Shown piece after piece: positions 1 to 12,810 of a stretch of 64,000 bases of DNA. Numbering within the stretch: position 1 is the first letter of the stretch; every line of letters starts with the position of its first letter. The position numbers and the translations under genes are program-made. The stretch is from Symsagittifera roscoffensis (taxonomy: Eukaryota > Xenacoelomorpha > Acoela > Convolutidae): NCBI RefSeq assembly GCF_963678635.1, contig NC_087063.1:44158759-44222758 (forward strand), read 5' to 3'. The notes beneath the pieces were generated by a model that saw only the letters and a program-made list of their open reading frames with translations, was not told where the DNA came from and made no database searches.

Positions 1-42
1 CATCCCTTGGTCCCTAAAATTCTTCGAAAGAGAAAAAACTTT
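1..42. repeat. 42-bp direct repeat, left copy
   Basis: The first 42 bases recur without mismatch at 1484-1525. The copies are about 1.48 kb apart and in the same orientation. They could be the ends of an element, or a dispersed repeat cut by the window edge. Confidence 0.85.
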
Positions 43-1483
43 AGTCCACTTTAGTTTGCCAAAAATTTCGCAAACAGCTGCGGTAACGTTTTATTCGTAA
101 TCAGTAAAAAAATTGTGGAAAACCCTTTTCCAAATTTTTCACTTTTAATTACAGAATTTTTAAATAAGAATATATGAGATTCTTTTGACTTATTTGAAAG
201 AAAAGCAAAGAGCAATGTTTTGGTTTTCATTGAACTCCTTTGCTAATTTTTTTTGCCGATACTCAGTTGCTAAGTGATATGCTTGGTTTTTTTTGAAAAC
301 CGCTTGCAGAAATAAAAATGACAGCCCAAATGCTGAGCTTCTGGTGAAATTAGCTGAGCTTCCCAAATGCTGAGCTTCTGAGCATATCTTTTGAAGGCTC
401 GTTTTGACCACTGGCAAAATTTTTTGGCAAATTTCCGCAAATCTTATGTAACCGTCGATTGCAGGATGGTCGTGAATAGCTAGAAAAATAGTAATTTTGC
501 CCAAACTATTATCAAAAGCGGTTTTTGACTGGCAATTTATCAAAAAAAAATAGTTTGTGTTGTTTTTTTTTTTTTGATAACGGTAGTCCGCAATTTGTAT
601 GCCCTTCGAAGGAACAAGTTGGGTTTTTTAAGTCAAGCAATCAATAATTAAACCGCGATAAATTACGATCTTATGTGAAATTTCATTAAAAATTTGAGTG
701 ATAAAAATTGCGTTTGGGCGGCAAAATAATTGAAAAAATTGCAGTTATAGACCTATTGGCGCCAAAATTGGAGAGATTTTCTTGTTAGTTAGCGTCAGTT
801 ATTTACCACTCTTTAGAAAAGGTGCTCATTTTTTTTCGAAATTTTTCCGCTTTTTTCGGCACTGCTGTACTTTGGCACTGTTAAACGTCGCCCAACTAAC
901 TAACCCGTCTCAATGTTAATTTAAAATACATCCCTATAAACGAAATAATCATTCTGAGCCACGTCTAATAAAGGCGAAGCATTAATTCATTTGTCAAGAA
1001 AGTACTTAAGTTTTTCCGGATCCGTAAGGTTCTAATTCCGGTTTAAGTTTTGTCTGATTTTTCTGACCAAAAAACATAGAATATCATCTGAACAAAGTAT
1101 CGGTACAAAATTGATCAAGAACTTAGATCAAGATAAACGTGCTCATCGAAAAAATGCAAGTTTTGGTCAAATAATTTTACCTGTTTATTTTTAGCCGTCA
1201 TTTTTAGCCGTCAATGTATAACGTCATTTTTAGCCTGTTTTTTTCAGTTTTGCCTGTGGCGTAGAAAATTGTTGACAAAACAGGTTCCTTATTTTTTTTT
1301 CGGAGAGCTCGGGAAAAAATTTGTCGACAAAAAAAAGGTTGGCAAAGTTTTCAAATTTTATTTTTTTGAAAAACCGGCATTCACTTACGCTAGAACACAT
1401 CGAAACGAAACAAATCATGATAGTTGATAACTTCAAGTCTGGTCAAAAATGGGCAATGCTCAACCTAATGGGTCGAACAAAGC
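43..1483. other. gene-free AT-rich stretch
   Basis: No supported exon was found. The stretch is AT-rich with many homopolymer runs and a short tandem motif (TTTTTAGCCGTCA) near 1190-1225. The missing 5' exon of the downstream sulfotransferase gene was looked for here and not found. Confidence 0.5.
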
Positions 1484-1525
1484 CATCCCTTGGTCCCTAA
1501 AATTCTTCGAAAGAGAAAAAACTTC
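1484..1525. repeat. 42-bp direct repeat, right copy
   Basis: Exact copy of positions 1-42. It lies about 75 bp upstream of the first recognisable sulfotransferase exon, inside the preceding intron. Confidence 0.85.
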
Positions 1526-1600
1526 CATTTTTTTAAATAGGACTGAGTCTAGGTCATTTTTTTTTCGCGTCACTTATTATATGATGGCAACTGTTTCTAG

Positions 1601-1849
1601 CTGATGACCCTTCACACCCAGTTCAATTTCGACTACTGGTCACAACTCATGCAAGCACCAAGTGCACTAATAGGCATGGTCAGACACCCCCTTGACCAGT
1701 TCTCGTCCTTTTTCAACTACTACGACATGGAAGAATCTTTGAGAGAAGGGTTTCCTTTGCTAGATGAGGCCTCAAGCACTTTCGATTTTTTCCTCAAACA
1801 CTCACAACAATTGACAGTTGGGGCATGGAAAAGACAATGGAGCAGTCAG
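1601..1849 (+). CDS. galactose-3-O-sulfotransferase-like protein, internal exon
   Basis: Golgi sulfotransferases of the Gal3ST (cerebroside sulfotransferase) family move sulfate from PAPS to the 3-hydroxyl of galactose on glycolipids and glycans. This exon follows a good acceptor (ctgtttctag) and ends at a donor after CAG at 1849, in phase 0. Its translation has the family block VRHPLDQFSSFFNYYD, which matches the 3'-phosphate-binding motif (an Arg, then a Ser, then aromatics), followed by an FDFFLKH segment. The N-terminal membrane anchor and the 5'-phosphosulfate loop are not in the window, so the gene begins to the left. In phase it joins the exon at 6477 across a 4.6-kb intron. Family assignment is from remembered Gal3ST motifs. 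Confidence 0.8.
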
Positions 1850-2293
1850 GTCTGGGTTCAAAAATTATGGTTTTTAACAACCATAGGATAACTTAGGGTT
1901 AGAAATAACATTCCCCTCTAAATACATTACATTTGGTTTGAAACTGCTTAGCGCTGCGTAAACATACACGGTTCCCATTGACTGAAAATTCCAATTTAGA
2001 ATCAAGTTGACATGGTCCTCCACTCATCAACGCTTCAGAGGGAGTATGTTAACTTGGTCTTAGTTTTTTAACCATTTTTTGAGACACTACTTGGCGTTAC
2101 TGATAAAATGATTTCGTATTTCACTCCTTAACCTCTCAATGTCTCTACTTAAGGCTATTAGTTTTGCAAAACAGCTTGGGAGAGCTCTGCATCTTTAAGT
2201 TTAAGTAATTTATTATGACTTCCTTCACAAAATTTTGTGACAACAGCGATCGATTATACTTATCAAAAACGTTTAGGGTGAATGAAATGAAAA

Positions 2294-2686
2294 TTGATTA
2301 TATTTGTGATATATGAAGGTGATCGATTAGAATTGTGATCAATTAAAGCTGCCATGTTTTCACAACTATAGTGCTGATAAAAATTATCCGGACGAAAAGA
2401 ACGAGACTTGAAATTTGAAAAGCGTTGATTATATTTGTGATATATGAAGGGGATCGATTAGAATTGTGATCAATTGAAGCTGCCATGTTTTCACAACTAT
2501 AGTGCTGATAAAAATTATCCGGACGAAAAGAACAAGACTTGAAATTTGAAAAGCGTTGATTATATTTGTGATATATAAAGGTGATCGATTAGAATTGTGA
2601 TCAATTAAAGCTGCCATGTTTTCACAACTACAGTGCTGATATAAATTATCCGGACGAAAAGAACAAGACTTGAAATTTGAAAAGCG
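2294..2686. repeat. 131-bp tandem repeat, three units
   Basis: Three head-to-tail units of about 131 bp start near 2294, 2425 and 2556. Each contains GTGATCAATTRAAGCTGCCA and TTATCCGGACGAAAAGAAC. A diverged single relative lies at about 5240-5340. They sit inside the sulfotransferase intron. Confidence 0.85.
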
Positions 2687-3779
2687 TTTTTTTAAATGTG
2701 TTGTTTTTAGGTGAAAAACAAGGAGAACAAAAGTGCTGAGAATTTTTATAAGACTTTATACGTTGCAATTTTGTTGCAAAATTGGGACCCAAAACATTAC
2801 CTCAAAAACGAATTAATTTTGGCTTTTCAAGTCAATCGAAAAAATACTCCTAAACTACCGAGTCCTTTAGTAACAAAACAATATCAAATTGAGCCTTTTA
2901 TATAGAAAAAAAAACTAAGAAGGGATAGTCTCACCTCACCCTCATAATTAGATCAAATTAGGACCATTCGATTAAACTATTTCATTTGGATTGAAACTGC
3001 TGAGCGCTGCGTATATAGACTTGGTTTCAATGTCTGAAAGCTCAAGATTAGAACCAAGTTATCATCATCCTCCATGGACTTACCTTGACTACGTATTTCC
3101 TTCTTTGTTTTTTTTTGTTTCGCTGAAAAATTCCTTGGCCCAATTTAATTCGGTCTATTTTTCATCGGTCTAATGACCTAATCTTAGATCGTTTTAAGGA
3201 AAACACAATTTTAACACTTCCGCATTTTTCAAGTTGAATGTACGCTTTTCAATCGGCTTGTTGAAATTTATTTTATCGTTTTGAAAAATGTTTTTACGTT
3301 TTGCAAAAATTTTGTTTTGTTCACACACTTCTACTGAGTTTCAAAGAAAGAACCAATTGAAAGAACACCCATTTCCCATCTTAGAATCAATTTTTTTTTG
3401 CTGCGCGAATTTTTCTTTAATGTTGCTTTTAGTGTTTGATTTACTCCTACTATAGGTAATTTTACTTACCTTGACTTCGTATTTTCTCCGTAAAAAAATT
3501 GTCGGCCCGAATTCTTTCGGCTTTTTTTCGGCCTAATGGCCCAATTTTGAGTCGTTTTAAGGGAGACTCAACTTTAACACTACCCTCCTCTTTTCTCAAG
3601 TTGGTTGTTTGTTTAACAATCGGTTTGTTTAGATTTCTTTTTTCGTTTTAGAAAATTATTTCCAAATTTAATGGAACATTTTTAAATTCTCAAAAACTTC
3701 TTCTGATTTTCAAAAACAGGGTATCAAATGAAAGACCGCCTTTTCCTTTTTGTGCCTGCTTACTCCTCTAGAGTATTTT

Positions 3780-4960
3780 CCTAGTTAACCCCTTTGTTTA
3801 CCGCCTTTGAAAAAGTGTGCGGGAGTTTTTGACCAACATTTTTGATTTTTTTTCGCTTTCTCGATAACTACCCCTCTCAAATCTGAGTTTTTAGTTTAAA
3901 TCATGATAACTGTTTTAAAAGCTCCACTGCATAACCGGCTATGCCCAATTCTTTTCTTCACAAAAAGTTATGGCCCTCGGATTAGTCCACTTTTTGATTT
4001 CTGACGGTTTTGTGTTTCTCTTTGAATTTTCTCGAAAACTAATTTCTCAAATCTGATATTGTGGCTTCAAGGGAGTTAACAGGCACTGGGAAACTCCTTT
4101 GCATTAGCGGCCACTCACAAAGTTTTTTTACACAAAAGTTATTGCCCTTGGAAAAGAATTTTGATTTTTGATCTTTTTTCAAACTTTTTGAATATTCTCG
4201 AAAACTTCCCTGCCATATCTGATATTTTGGGTTCAATTCAAAGAAGTGGTTGTGAGAAGATCATTTGGTTATGCAAAATTTATGGCACCAAAATTTATGG
4301 CCCTTGGGAATTTTTTAAACGAAAACTACCCTCTTCAATCTGACATTTTGGGTTCAATCGAATTTATAGGTTGCTCCAATTCCTTCTGCGCGAGCGGTTC
4401 CGCTCTGTTTTTTAGACAAAAATTATGGTTATCGGAAAAGACATTTTTTAAATCATGACCGTTTTTTGGACTTTTTTTCCGTTTCGTTGACCAATTTTTT
4501 GGACTTTTCTCGCTAGCTATTCTGCCAAATCTAATATCATAAAATTAATCGAAACATTAGGTTGTTGATAGCCTACGTTTATAAATAGCCAAGCCCAGTT
4601 TGTTTTAGAAAAAATTTATGGCCTTCAAACTCGTCAAAATTTTGAAACGTAGACAGTTTTTTGAAAACTTTTCGACTTTACGCGAAAACCATCGTGCCAA
4701 TTCTCAGGTTATCTTTAATAGAGAAACCCGGTTTTGGGATTTTTCTCTGCACAAGCGGCCACAACCTGCTTTTTGCTGAATCATTTATGGAATTTGGAAA
4801 ATCTTTCAGAACTTTTGACCGTTTTTTTAGAAATGTTTTGAATTTTCTGAATAATTACCCAATCAAATATCAATCAAATTACAAAATCAGAAGAAAATCT
4901 CATTTGAAAAAATCGGTTGCAATAATTGTTCCTACAGAAGCGGCGACTACTTAACTTCTT
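3780..4960. repeat. diverged tandem array, about 130-150 bp units
   Basis: Units share a pattern: Y-rich TTTTGAATTTTCTCGAAAAC, then a segment ending in GCATAACCGGC or CATTAGCGGCC, then AAAAGTTATGGCCCTCGG. At least six imperfect units are visible. The same family occurs in the opposite orientation at 25310-26390. The short open frames here look like products of the repeat, not genes. Confidence 0.6.
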
Positions 4961-6476
4961 GTAAGAGAAACGTTATATCTATGGGAAAATTGATTATCTC
5001 TAAGTTAGTAGAGAAACAACTAAGGTTTTGAGCAAAGTCCAATTTTTGAAATCACACTTTGGTGCCGCATGAGTATAGAAAATTCAATCAGTATCAAGCA
5101 CGTACCTCCAGCTTTAGCTGGGCCCGTAGTTAGTTTTTTTTTATCGAGACATACAAAAATTTTGGCTCAACTAGTTTTTTCAACGTTTATTTTTTTCGAA
5201 TTTCTTATGCTTATGTTATATCGCAAGTGTATATAAATGTGAGTGACTAAGCTGTGATGAAATAAAGCTACCATGTTTCCAAAAGTACAAAGCTGATATA
5301 ACTTATCCGGACAAAAAAAATTGAAGACTTGACTTTTGAAGGGTGCCGTTTTTCTAAAAATGGGTTTACGTTACGTGAAAAACGATGAAGTTAAAACCTG
5401 CTTAGACTTTTAAATGACACAGAGGCGAAACAGAGCTTTGCACCACACAAGCATAACAGTCTAAAAGGAAGAATAGTAAATGAAACGAAAGCCATTAAGT
5501 CACAAAAAAGTTGAAAATGCAGGAAAAATACATCCACGAAAACTTGGTACGTTTATTGCGAATGATGTTATAACACGAAGTTCTAAGTGCAAAGGGAAGA
5601 TGAGATTAAAACAACGCAATAAAGCGATATGCTATAAGCTGAAACCTTTTCAGCAAAAAACAAATACAAATTACATTCGAATCACGGCTAAAAGTGCTCT
5701 CAACCCAGGCCTGATGATTATTTATGGTACCTGATTTTGCGTGGAAAGCAAAGAAAAAGAAAAAATTAAAACACCGAATACAAACTTTTAATGGTCGGAA
5801 CAAAAAAATTTGGCTTGGTAGGTTGGTAATTTTTAGAAATATATCAATTACCTTTTAACTAAATTGAAAATTGCTTAAATCGCAACAAAAATTCCTGGTT
5901 GTGGCAACTGAGCCGATAAAGTACAGCCCGCAAACTATTTTCGATTTTTTCGATTTTTTTTTTGAGTTTTTAAAAAAGTTCAGCCTAAAGATGAAGAATT
6001 TGGACTGAAAACAAAGGAAAACTTTCAAAAGTACCTAATGACTGTTAGTCAAGTTATATACATGGGAAGTATTTGTTCAGTTTTGATAACGTTTGCTAAA
6101 TGCTAGCCTAATTACAATTTTTTAAAATTTCTACAGAATCGATTATATATTTGAGAAAAAAAGTGGAAAAACAATAGGTTAAAATGGACTCTTTCAAAGT
6201 TTAATAAACACCCATACTAAACTGGTAAAATAATCAAATAATAACGCTGAAACGCGGGTGCAGATCAGCTTTTCTATATCCATTTTTACGGTGCCTGAAA
6301 ATTTTAAACTTAAATTTACTCTCGATTTGCCAAAATGCATCGTTGTTGGGCTCTCATGACATAAAAACTTTTGCCAAAAAATTTTTTTCCACGAATCCGG
6401 AGATCCAATTCTTCAACCTGGAAAAAATATGCAAGGAATCATGTACAATTTTTAATCGATATTTGTCGTGTTTCAG

Positions 6477-7043
6477 CAAGTTCATCCTGGCAGTCTCAGA
6501 GACACTATGTTGTTCGATTACGGAGCGTATCACTCTAAAAACAGAACCAAATTAGCCCAAGATATAGTCCGAAACTTCTCAATTGTTCTAGTTCAAGAGA
6601 GATTTGACGAAAGCTTGGTTCTTCTCAAGACTGTGCTGAATTGGGGTTACGAAGACATTTTATATCAGCCCAAGAACGAGGCTGGAAATTACAAAATATC
6701 AAGCGAAAACAAAAGAAATGCTTCGCTTTATTTGAATCGATTACATCTGCATATGATTCAGTCACCTCACGATTATACCTTGTACGATTTGAGCATGAAA
6801 AATTTTAATCAGCAGATTGCTCTGATTGAAAAGTTTAGCGAAAAAGTTAAAGAGTTTCGACAAATAAACCAGAAAGTTTCAAAATGGTGCTATGAGAGAT
6901 TGCGACATTTAAACATGCTTCAACAGTTCAGACCCTTGCCGAAGCTGACCCGATACTTGACAATGGTTGGCACCCGTAAACATCAATCAACAACAATGAG
7001 CTTCACTTCGGAATTCACGAATGAAATAGTAACAGTCAATGAA
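6477..7043 (+). CDS. galactose-3-O-sulfotransferase-like protein, C-terminal exon
   Basis: This exon starts after the acceptor tcgtgtttcag, in phase 0, matching the donor at 1849. It encodes the most conserved Gal3ST block: LFDYG near the start, then VLVQERFDESLVLLK and the tryptophan-containing LNWGYEDILY. About 100 further residues of charged helical sequence follow. A strong donor (GAA followed by gtaagt at 7044) suggests at least one more exon. If the donor is unused, the frame stops at 7119-7121 after 26 more residues. No signal for the next exon could be fixed. The predicted enzyme is a type II Golgi membrane protein; only its lumenal catalytic part is in view. Confidence 0.85.
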
Positions 7044-7121
7044 GTAAGTTGTTTTAAAATGCAGCTTGATATGTTGGATTTTGTACAATTTCATATTCAA
7101 AAATACCATGGTCTAAATTGA

Positions 7122-7939
7122 AATATCAGAGTAGTTTACTTATTCCACTTGAGCTTTTTAAGTAGGGAATAAAAAGAAGGAGTAGTTAATGATAACAGTA
7201 ACAAATGACACCCACCGAAAGCTGGTCTGGGCAGAGCTGATACAAAATGAGCTTTCCCAAGCCGGGTTCTTCGTAGATATGCATTTGACGACTTTTAGAA
7301 TATCTGTTTTTTTGGCTCTCAAAAAGTTAAAGTTATCTTTGATTTAAAGTTATGGTGTTGTAAGCGAATCTAATTTTGGCAATTTTTTATGGAGACAACG
7401 ACCGATTTTGAACCGGATATTAAGAAGTACAACTTGTTATAAATTGCAATCATTAATGATCAATGGTAAATGTAAATTTTAAAGCAATTTTGCTAGTGGC
7501 ATTGAAAACCGAGAACGTAAGAGTGTTTTGCTGTTTGTTCTGGAAAAAAAAGGTAAATTATTAAAGGGGCTCTTCCGTTTAGGTACGGACGTGCACAAGC
7601 TGGATAGGGCCATACCAGCATTATATAACAGCAAAAAACTCCTTCCTTCTCTGTTTTCTTACCTGCTTGCTGTTTCAAGTACAAAGCTTTCTTTCCTGTG
7701 ATATTTTTAGGCGAGCTCTATTGTTTGATATATTAAAAATTGAACAAACTAGTGCAGTATTCGCAAACCTCTGTCAAACCAAGATACTTAACTCTGGTAA
7801 TTACCTTAATTACCTCATTAAAAACAGCTCGGTTACCTTATTTCACACATGCTGTAATTAAAACTTCCATTATTTTCTATTTCGAGCTGAATGAAACGCA
7901 AAACGCAGAAAACAACACTATGTAATGAAAGCAGTTGTT
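7122..7939. other. stretch without a recognisable gene
   Basis: AT-rich sequence downstream of the sulfotransferase exon. A weak acceptor-like site (gatatttttag) lies near 7711, but no open frame with family similarity follows it. The 3' UTR or a last exon of the sulfotransferase could lie here. Confidence 0.4.
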
Positions 7940-8155
7940 CTAATAAAGTATGGCAGTAATAACGGAAGCTATTACTAAACTTTCAAAATCACGCTCTGTC
8001 CAGATTTCAAATCCAGGTTTGAGGAAAACCAAATAGTACTCGTTATTCTTTAGCTTGCTCTTATCGATCACAGGTGTCTGCATGTTCCTAGCTCTGATGT
8101 TTTCCGTGACAAAAAGAATGTGCAACAATCTGCTTTGAGGCTTGATACTGCTCAA
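7940..8155 (-). CDS. possible exon of unknown protein
   Basis: A 71-codon open frame on the - strand with protein-like composition (for example YYLVFLKPGFEIWTERDFES) and little of the poly-K/poly-F character of the surrounding false frames. There is no good ATG; the frame begins inside a longer open stretch preceded by a weak acceptor (ttctaaaag). No family is recognised. It may be an exon of a host gene, a decayed gene fragment, or chance. Confidence 0.22.
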   Translation of the reverse strand: MSSIKPQSRLLHILFVTENIRARNMQTPVIDKSKLKNNEYYLVFLKPGFEIWTERDFESLVIASVITAILY

Positions 8156-8604
8156 GTTACTTGTAGCGTTGCTTTTAGAAAAATAGAAGAAATAATGTTA
8201 ATCATTTATAAGAGAAAATACTACAACTATATTTTATGTTTATTGGAAATTGTGATATTTCCTTGAAAATTGCCCGTGATTTGAATGTTACTGGCAAGTT
8301 CCATGAAAAACAAACTGAAACCTAAGTGTTACAGAAAAAAATATTCACAACGAAACTAAAAAGATAAAAGACAAATTTTATACGTTTTTTTTTGTTTTTT
8401 AAAGATTTTGACAAATTATTCACATTTTTCTTACAATAGGGCAGTAGCAATGGAGCAAAAAAAAATCTGCTATATTCAGAATGCTTACACACAAAGCAAA
8501 GCTGCTTGTGGCGAATAAAACTGAAAAAACAGCAAAAAAAAATCAAGAAAATAAAAAGAAATAAATCATGAAAACATCAAAAAAAATTTTTGAAAAAAAA
8601 AATT

Positions 8605-8690
8605 AATATTTATCGGATTTGAATCGAACCTCGCGCATCTAGATTACAATTCAGTTGTCCTCCAATATCCGCCATATGCACTTAAAGTAT
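8605..8690 (-). other. tRNA-like sequence (probable SINE head or tRNA pseudogene)
   Basis: On the - strand a B-box-like GGTTCGATTCAAATCC follows a TTGTAATC anticodon-loop-like segment and a 5' half beginning TGGCGGATATTGGAGGAC. Arm pairing is imperfect, so a functional tRNA is unlikely. Several other tRNA-like fragments in this window suggest a SINE family. Confidence 0.4.
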
Positions 8691-8789
8691 GTAAACATAC
8701 TTAAAAAATGGGGGTTCGTAAAATGCTGGCTACTCTTGCTGGCTCACTTGTGTACATAAAGGCTTCCATGGTCTTCTGTTGGGTCGGGG

Positions 8790-9240
8790 ACTTCTGTCGC
8801 AACCATTGCGACTCAAAATGGGTATGTTGCGACCATTTGCGACCCAAATCAGGTATGTTACGACCAGTGCGACTCAAAATGGGTATGTTGCAACTTTGCG
8901 CAACCGAAGGTTTTTAATGCGAATTTGCGCGACCTAAAAAAGATATGTCGCGATTTGCGCGGCCCGAAAAAGGTATGTTGCAACCATTGCAACTCAAAAA
9001 GGGTATTATGCAACTTGTGCGAGTTTGCGCGACTCCAAAAGCTGTCTTATGGTCGAGGTTTACAATTTATGTTTCGACGACTCGGCCAAAAATTGGTATA
9101 CCGCGACCGTCTCCACTCAAGCTGTCTATGCTTTGACTAAGTTCGACCAAACGAGAACATTTATACCAAATTAGACCAAAAAAAAATATTTCGACCAAGT
9201 TCAACAGAGGAAAATATCTCGACTGTGTTAAACCAAGAAA
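8790..9240. repeat. minisatellite with GCGAC-containing units
   Basis: From about 8790 to 9030, units of about 30-36 bp carry variants of TGCGACTCAAAATGGGTATG. They pass into a related motif, TTCGACCAA plus an A-rich run, to about 9240. Open frames across it are low-complexity by-products. Confidence 0.7.
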
Positions 9241-9299
9241 AAACATTTCGACTGAATGGCAGCAAAATGTTTGTTTTTTTTTCCAAAAAAAATAGTTGC

Positions 9300-11077
9300 T
9301 AGTCGTAGCTCCAAGGTACATGGGTTGACCACCATACACCCTAAATGCAAGTCAAACTTTTTCAAACAATTCTTCTATGAAAAAATGCTGGGCATACAAG
9401 TCTTTTAGCGAGAATGGTTGTCATACAAATCTCATTTATGAGAACTGTATGTATGATTAGCATGCTTCCATAAAAAAATTGTATGGCCACACTTGAGAAT
9501 TTAAAAACATATTTCATGCATGAGCATTCGCGAGAAGCTATCGGATTTTAAAATTTGCTAACTTGACTGATTAGTAGAATACTTTACGCGATATATGATT
9601 TTTCGATATAAATATAATGCTTACCGAAACAACATGAACTTTTTAAGCGAGACAAATAAATCTACCTTTCACTAATTATTCCGATCTGAGTTAAGAAACG
9701 CTTACTGTTAACAACAACTCTCCAATAGTCAAAATTGTATTTTTGTTCCGACTTTCGATACAAAAATAACGGAAGACTTGTGCTCGGGATAGGTTTCGAC
9801 TTTTTAACTAGCCATTTTTGACGGAATTTTTTATATCATTCGAAAGCTTTTGTTGTTGAATTTGAAAAAATCATTTACCTGTGATCTTTTTTCGTAAAGT
9901 TACGGGGGTTTAAAGATTGCCATTTTGGCCAATTAGGGACAATTGACGCGCGATATATTTCGCGCGATTAACGCGTAAGCGGAGATTTAATCCGTCTTAG
10001 AAATCGTTCCAACTTGGTTGAAAGAAACTTATTTGCCATAATTGATTGTTACTTGCAGCGAAATGTATTCTTTTGTACTTTATATGGCGTGTGGGTTATT
10101 TTCATTAAAAAAGTTCAAATTTCAGAAAAAAAATTTTCATTTTTTTTTTTTTTTACGTTCAAATTTTTTATGTTATTACTGCTCCATAAACCTTAAAAGG
10201 CAGTCGGAACATTCAAGGCTTCGTCTTGATACGAGCAGTCTTTTTTGGTTTTTGATTTAGCTAGTGGGGCGGAAAATTTGAACTTTAGTTTTGCTATTAC
10301 AAAAAGATGACTCTTGTTGTTGTAGGGCATCTGGCACCTCAAGTGCTCCACCAGTTGTATTGCTTGTATACAACTTGCGTGAGTCAAGTCCTGAAATTCT
10401 ATTTGGTTGAAATGAACTTAATTCCCTAAAAAAGTCGAGTCTAGTTGAATGGAGGTTCCCTGAGACTTCTTGGAATTATCACTTGGTTTTATGTTTACAA
10501 ATGCCGCTTGCGAATAGACTATACTTTGTTCGCTGCATCAAATTTATTTGTTAGAGTGTTTTTGCTACTTTTGTTCTGAGCTAAGATCTCCCAATAACTG
10601 CTCAGCATATTAGCAAGATAGAGTTTAAAAAAACTAAATATAATTTAGTCATTTTCTAATCCTTTTGAGATATAAAAGATCAGTGGTCAAACTAAAATCA
10701 GGCGAATGAAACTTCTGAAAAGAAAGATTTAAACAGGAATAATTTTCAACGCGGTAGCTTTGGCTTTTTTTTATGTTATGGCAATCAAGAAAAGCCGATA
10801 GAACCAAAAGTTCAAAAACTTTGAGACAAGGTGCTGAATAAAAAAAGCTTCCAAAAAACATCGAAAGTGTTTTCAGCAAACTTTTTTGAAACGCGATTAT
10901 TTACCAGCAACTGAAACACTTTGAAAACAATTTCAAATGTATGAGAAAAACTCAATTACCACAGCACAAAGTTTGTCCAGATATTGAGTTTTTCTCATAT
11001 AGTTGAAAAATTTTTCCAAGTTTTTTAGGTATGCGACATAAACAGGCGAATCCGACGTTTTTTTATTCAGCTGAAAA
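9300..11077. other. gene-free AT-rich stretch with a CG palindrome
   Basis: No supported gene. A perfect 7-bp inverted repeat, CGCGCGA and TCGCGCG around TATATT, lies at about 9953-9973, followed by ATTAACGCGTAAGCG. It is CpG-dense in an otherwise AT-rich setting and may be part of a small element. Confidence 0.45.
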
Positions 11078-11099
11078 AATTTCTGTTGACAAAAAACAG

Positions 11100-11180
11100 A
11101 CCTGGCCTGATTCGAACCGCGGATCTTTGAGGTCTCAGGCGTTTGCATCATATCTACCTCACGTGTGCAAATTAATGCAT
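11100..11180 (-). other. tRNA-like segment in duplicated unit
   Basis: The - strand carries a T-loop-like GCGGTTCGAATCAGGCC. The stem bases do not pair well, so this is read as a decayed tRNA or SINE fragment. The second copy is at about 13184-13264. Confidence 0.35.
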
Positions 11181-12409
11181 GGATATTATTTTCATATGAA
11201 CCGAGTTGTCAGCTGATTCAAGTGCTCTGTTAACTTAGTTGATAACGATAAAAACTATATAATCCAGTTTGATAACCTTGCAAATAATCAGTTTGATAAT
11301 TATCGGAGTTCCCTTTTTTATACTTCGAGTTCATCTTTCGAACAAGTTATGTGAACATGAGCACCTATTTAGTTCAAGCAAAAATAAAAGCTACTGAAAT
11401 TTTGTGAGAAAAACCAATTCCTTTTTCGAAAAGAACGTGAGCAATTTTCAGAAATTAAACTTCAAAAAAATTTCTGCAAGGCTATCAAGACAAATTGGGA
11501 AACTAAAAGGAGTTTACATCCGTCTTTGATTTCAAAGAGACAAAACTATAACTGCAGTAATATATTTTATGAGATTATTATTGGAACATTTTTTTGATAA
11601 TTTATTAGGTCAAATGATAATGAACACATTCTCGCAGTGACTATTTCAGCAAAATTTTTGCCAATTTTTTTTCAAAATACAATAAAAAATTTTCAAATTA
11701 GAACTCAACCTACAATATTTTCTCAAGTTTCAACATCTAAGTATCATATTGATTTGATTGTACAGTTTTATGAGAAAAACCTAACGAATAAAAACCGATC
11801 GAACTTGGAACAAGCAAAGAAGCAAATCAGAAATGGATCCAAGACAAACTTATATTTACGTTAAATTATTTAAAAATATCAAAATTGAGCCGAGTTTTTT
11901 TCGCTCTTGACTACTTGGGATTTTAAAAACATGCAGAAATAGAAAAAACTTGATAACTAGTAAGACACTATTGAATAGCATTTCCGGCTGAAATCTCAAG
12001 CGTGTAGGATTCTGCCGAGAATTGAATTATTGTTAGCCAGTAGTTGATAGGCGAAACTTTGTTTTTTTTTGAGAAAATTCAACAAAAAGATTTAAAATAG
12101 GATTGCCTTTTTACGAATTTCAGATCAAACACAGGGAAAGCGGAGGTTCGCACTAATTGTGATACCAAAACGAATGGATTTGATTACCAGCAATTGAATA
12201 GATTAACCAAAAAAATGAAGAAAAAAAAATTGTTAAAAAAGTTATAAGAATTGCAAAAAATGACAAAAAAAATCAAGAAACAAAATTACTTGCATCTCTA
12301 AAAACTTATCTTAGAGCAATCAAAATCGAATTTTTTTGGCATCTAAGCCGACAAAAATTAGAAGACACGAAAGTCTTTAATATTCAAAAAGTTTCAGTTT
12401 TCACAAAAA

Positions 12410-12485
12410 ACGGTCTTGACTCGAATCGAACTACTGGGGATTTTTTTTGTTTCAAGCATGGGTGTCATCACCGCACCAACTGAAC
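12410..12485 (-). other. tRNA-like segment in duplicated unit
   Basis: The - strand reads TCAGTTGGTGCGGTGATGAC (A-box-like), then an ACCCATGCTTGAAAC anticodon-arm-like stretch and GTTCGATTCGAGTC (B-box-like). An A-rich run sits between the two. The second copy is at about 14495-14570. Confidence 0.4.
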
Positions 12486-12724
12486 AGAACTCTTCTTGAA
12501 TTTATACAGAAAACGACTTGCAAAAATTTTTATTGAATGGCAAGAACAAAATCAAAAAAGAGCAAAAAGTAAGCAAACTTCTTGGAGCTCAATTACCCGC
12601 CCAAAATCGGAATACACTGAAAAGCTTAAAGTTTAGACAGATTTGGTGCTGCGGCAACTAAGCCGAATAAAACAGACAATCAGAAGTCGGACAAAAATGT
12701 TTAAACGCGCGGACAAATTTTGGT

Positions 12725-12810
12725 TTACCAAAAACAGATCCTGGCCGGATTCAAACCATTGACCTTTTTATTTATAAGCCGGTGCGTTAGTTCTTTACCA
12801 CATGCCCAAA
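12725..12810 (-). other. tRNA-like segment in duplicated unit
   Basis: The - strand reads GGGCATGTGGTAAAGAACTA, then a loop CTTATAAATA and the B-box-like GGTTTGAATCCGGCC. It resembles the tRNA-derived head of a SINE. The second copy is at about 14810-14895. Confidence 0.45.

Noticed and set aside
2294..2686. CRISPR-like array
   Set aside because: Units are contiguous 131-bp tandem repeats with no unique spacers, and the host is a eukaryote.
5480..5734. 84-codon open frame, + strand
   Set aside because: Lys/Asn-rich, as expected from AT-rich intron sequence; no splice context or recognisable motif.
11100..11180. Functional tRNA gene on the - strand
   Set aside because: T-arm and acceptor bases do not pair, so it is recorded only as tRNA-like.
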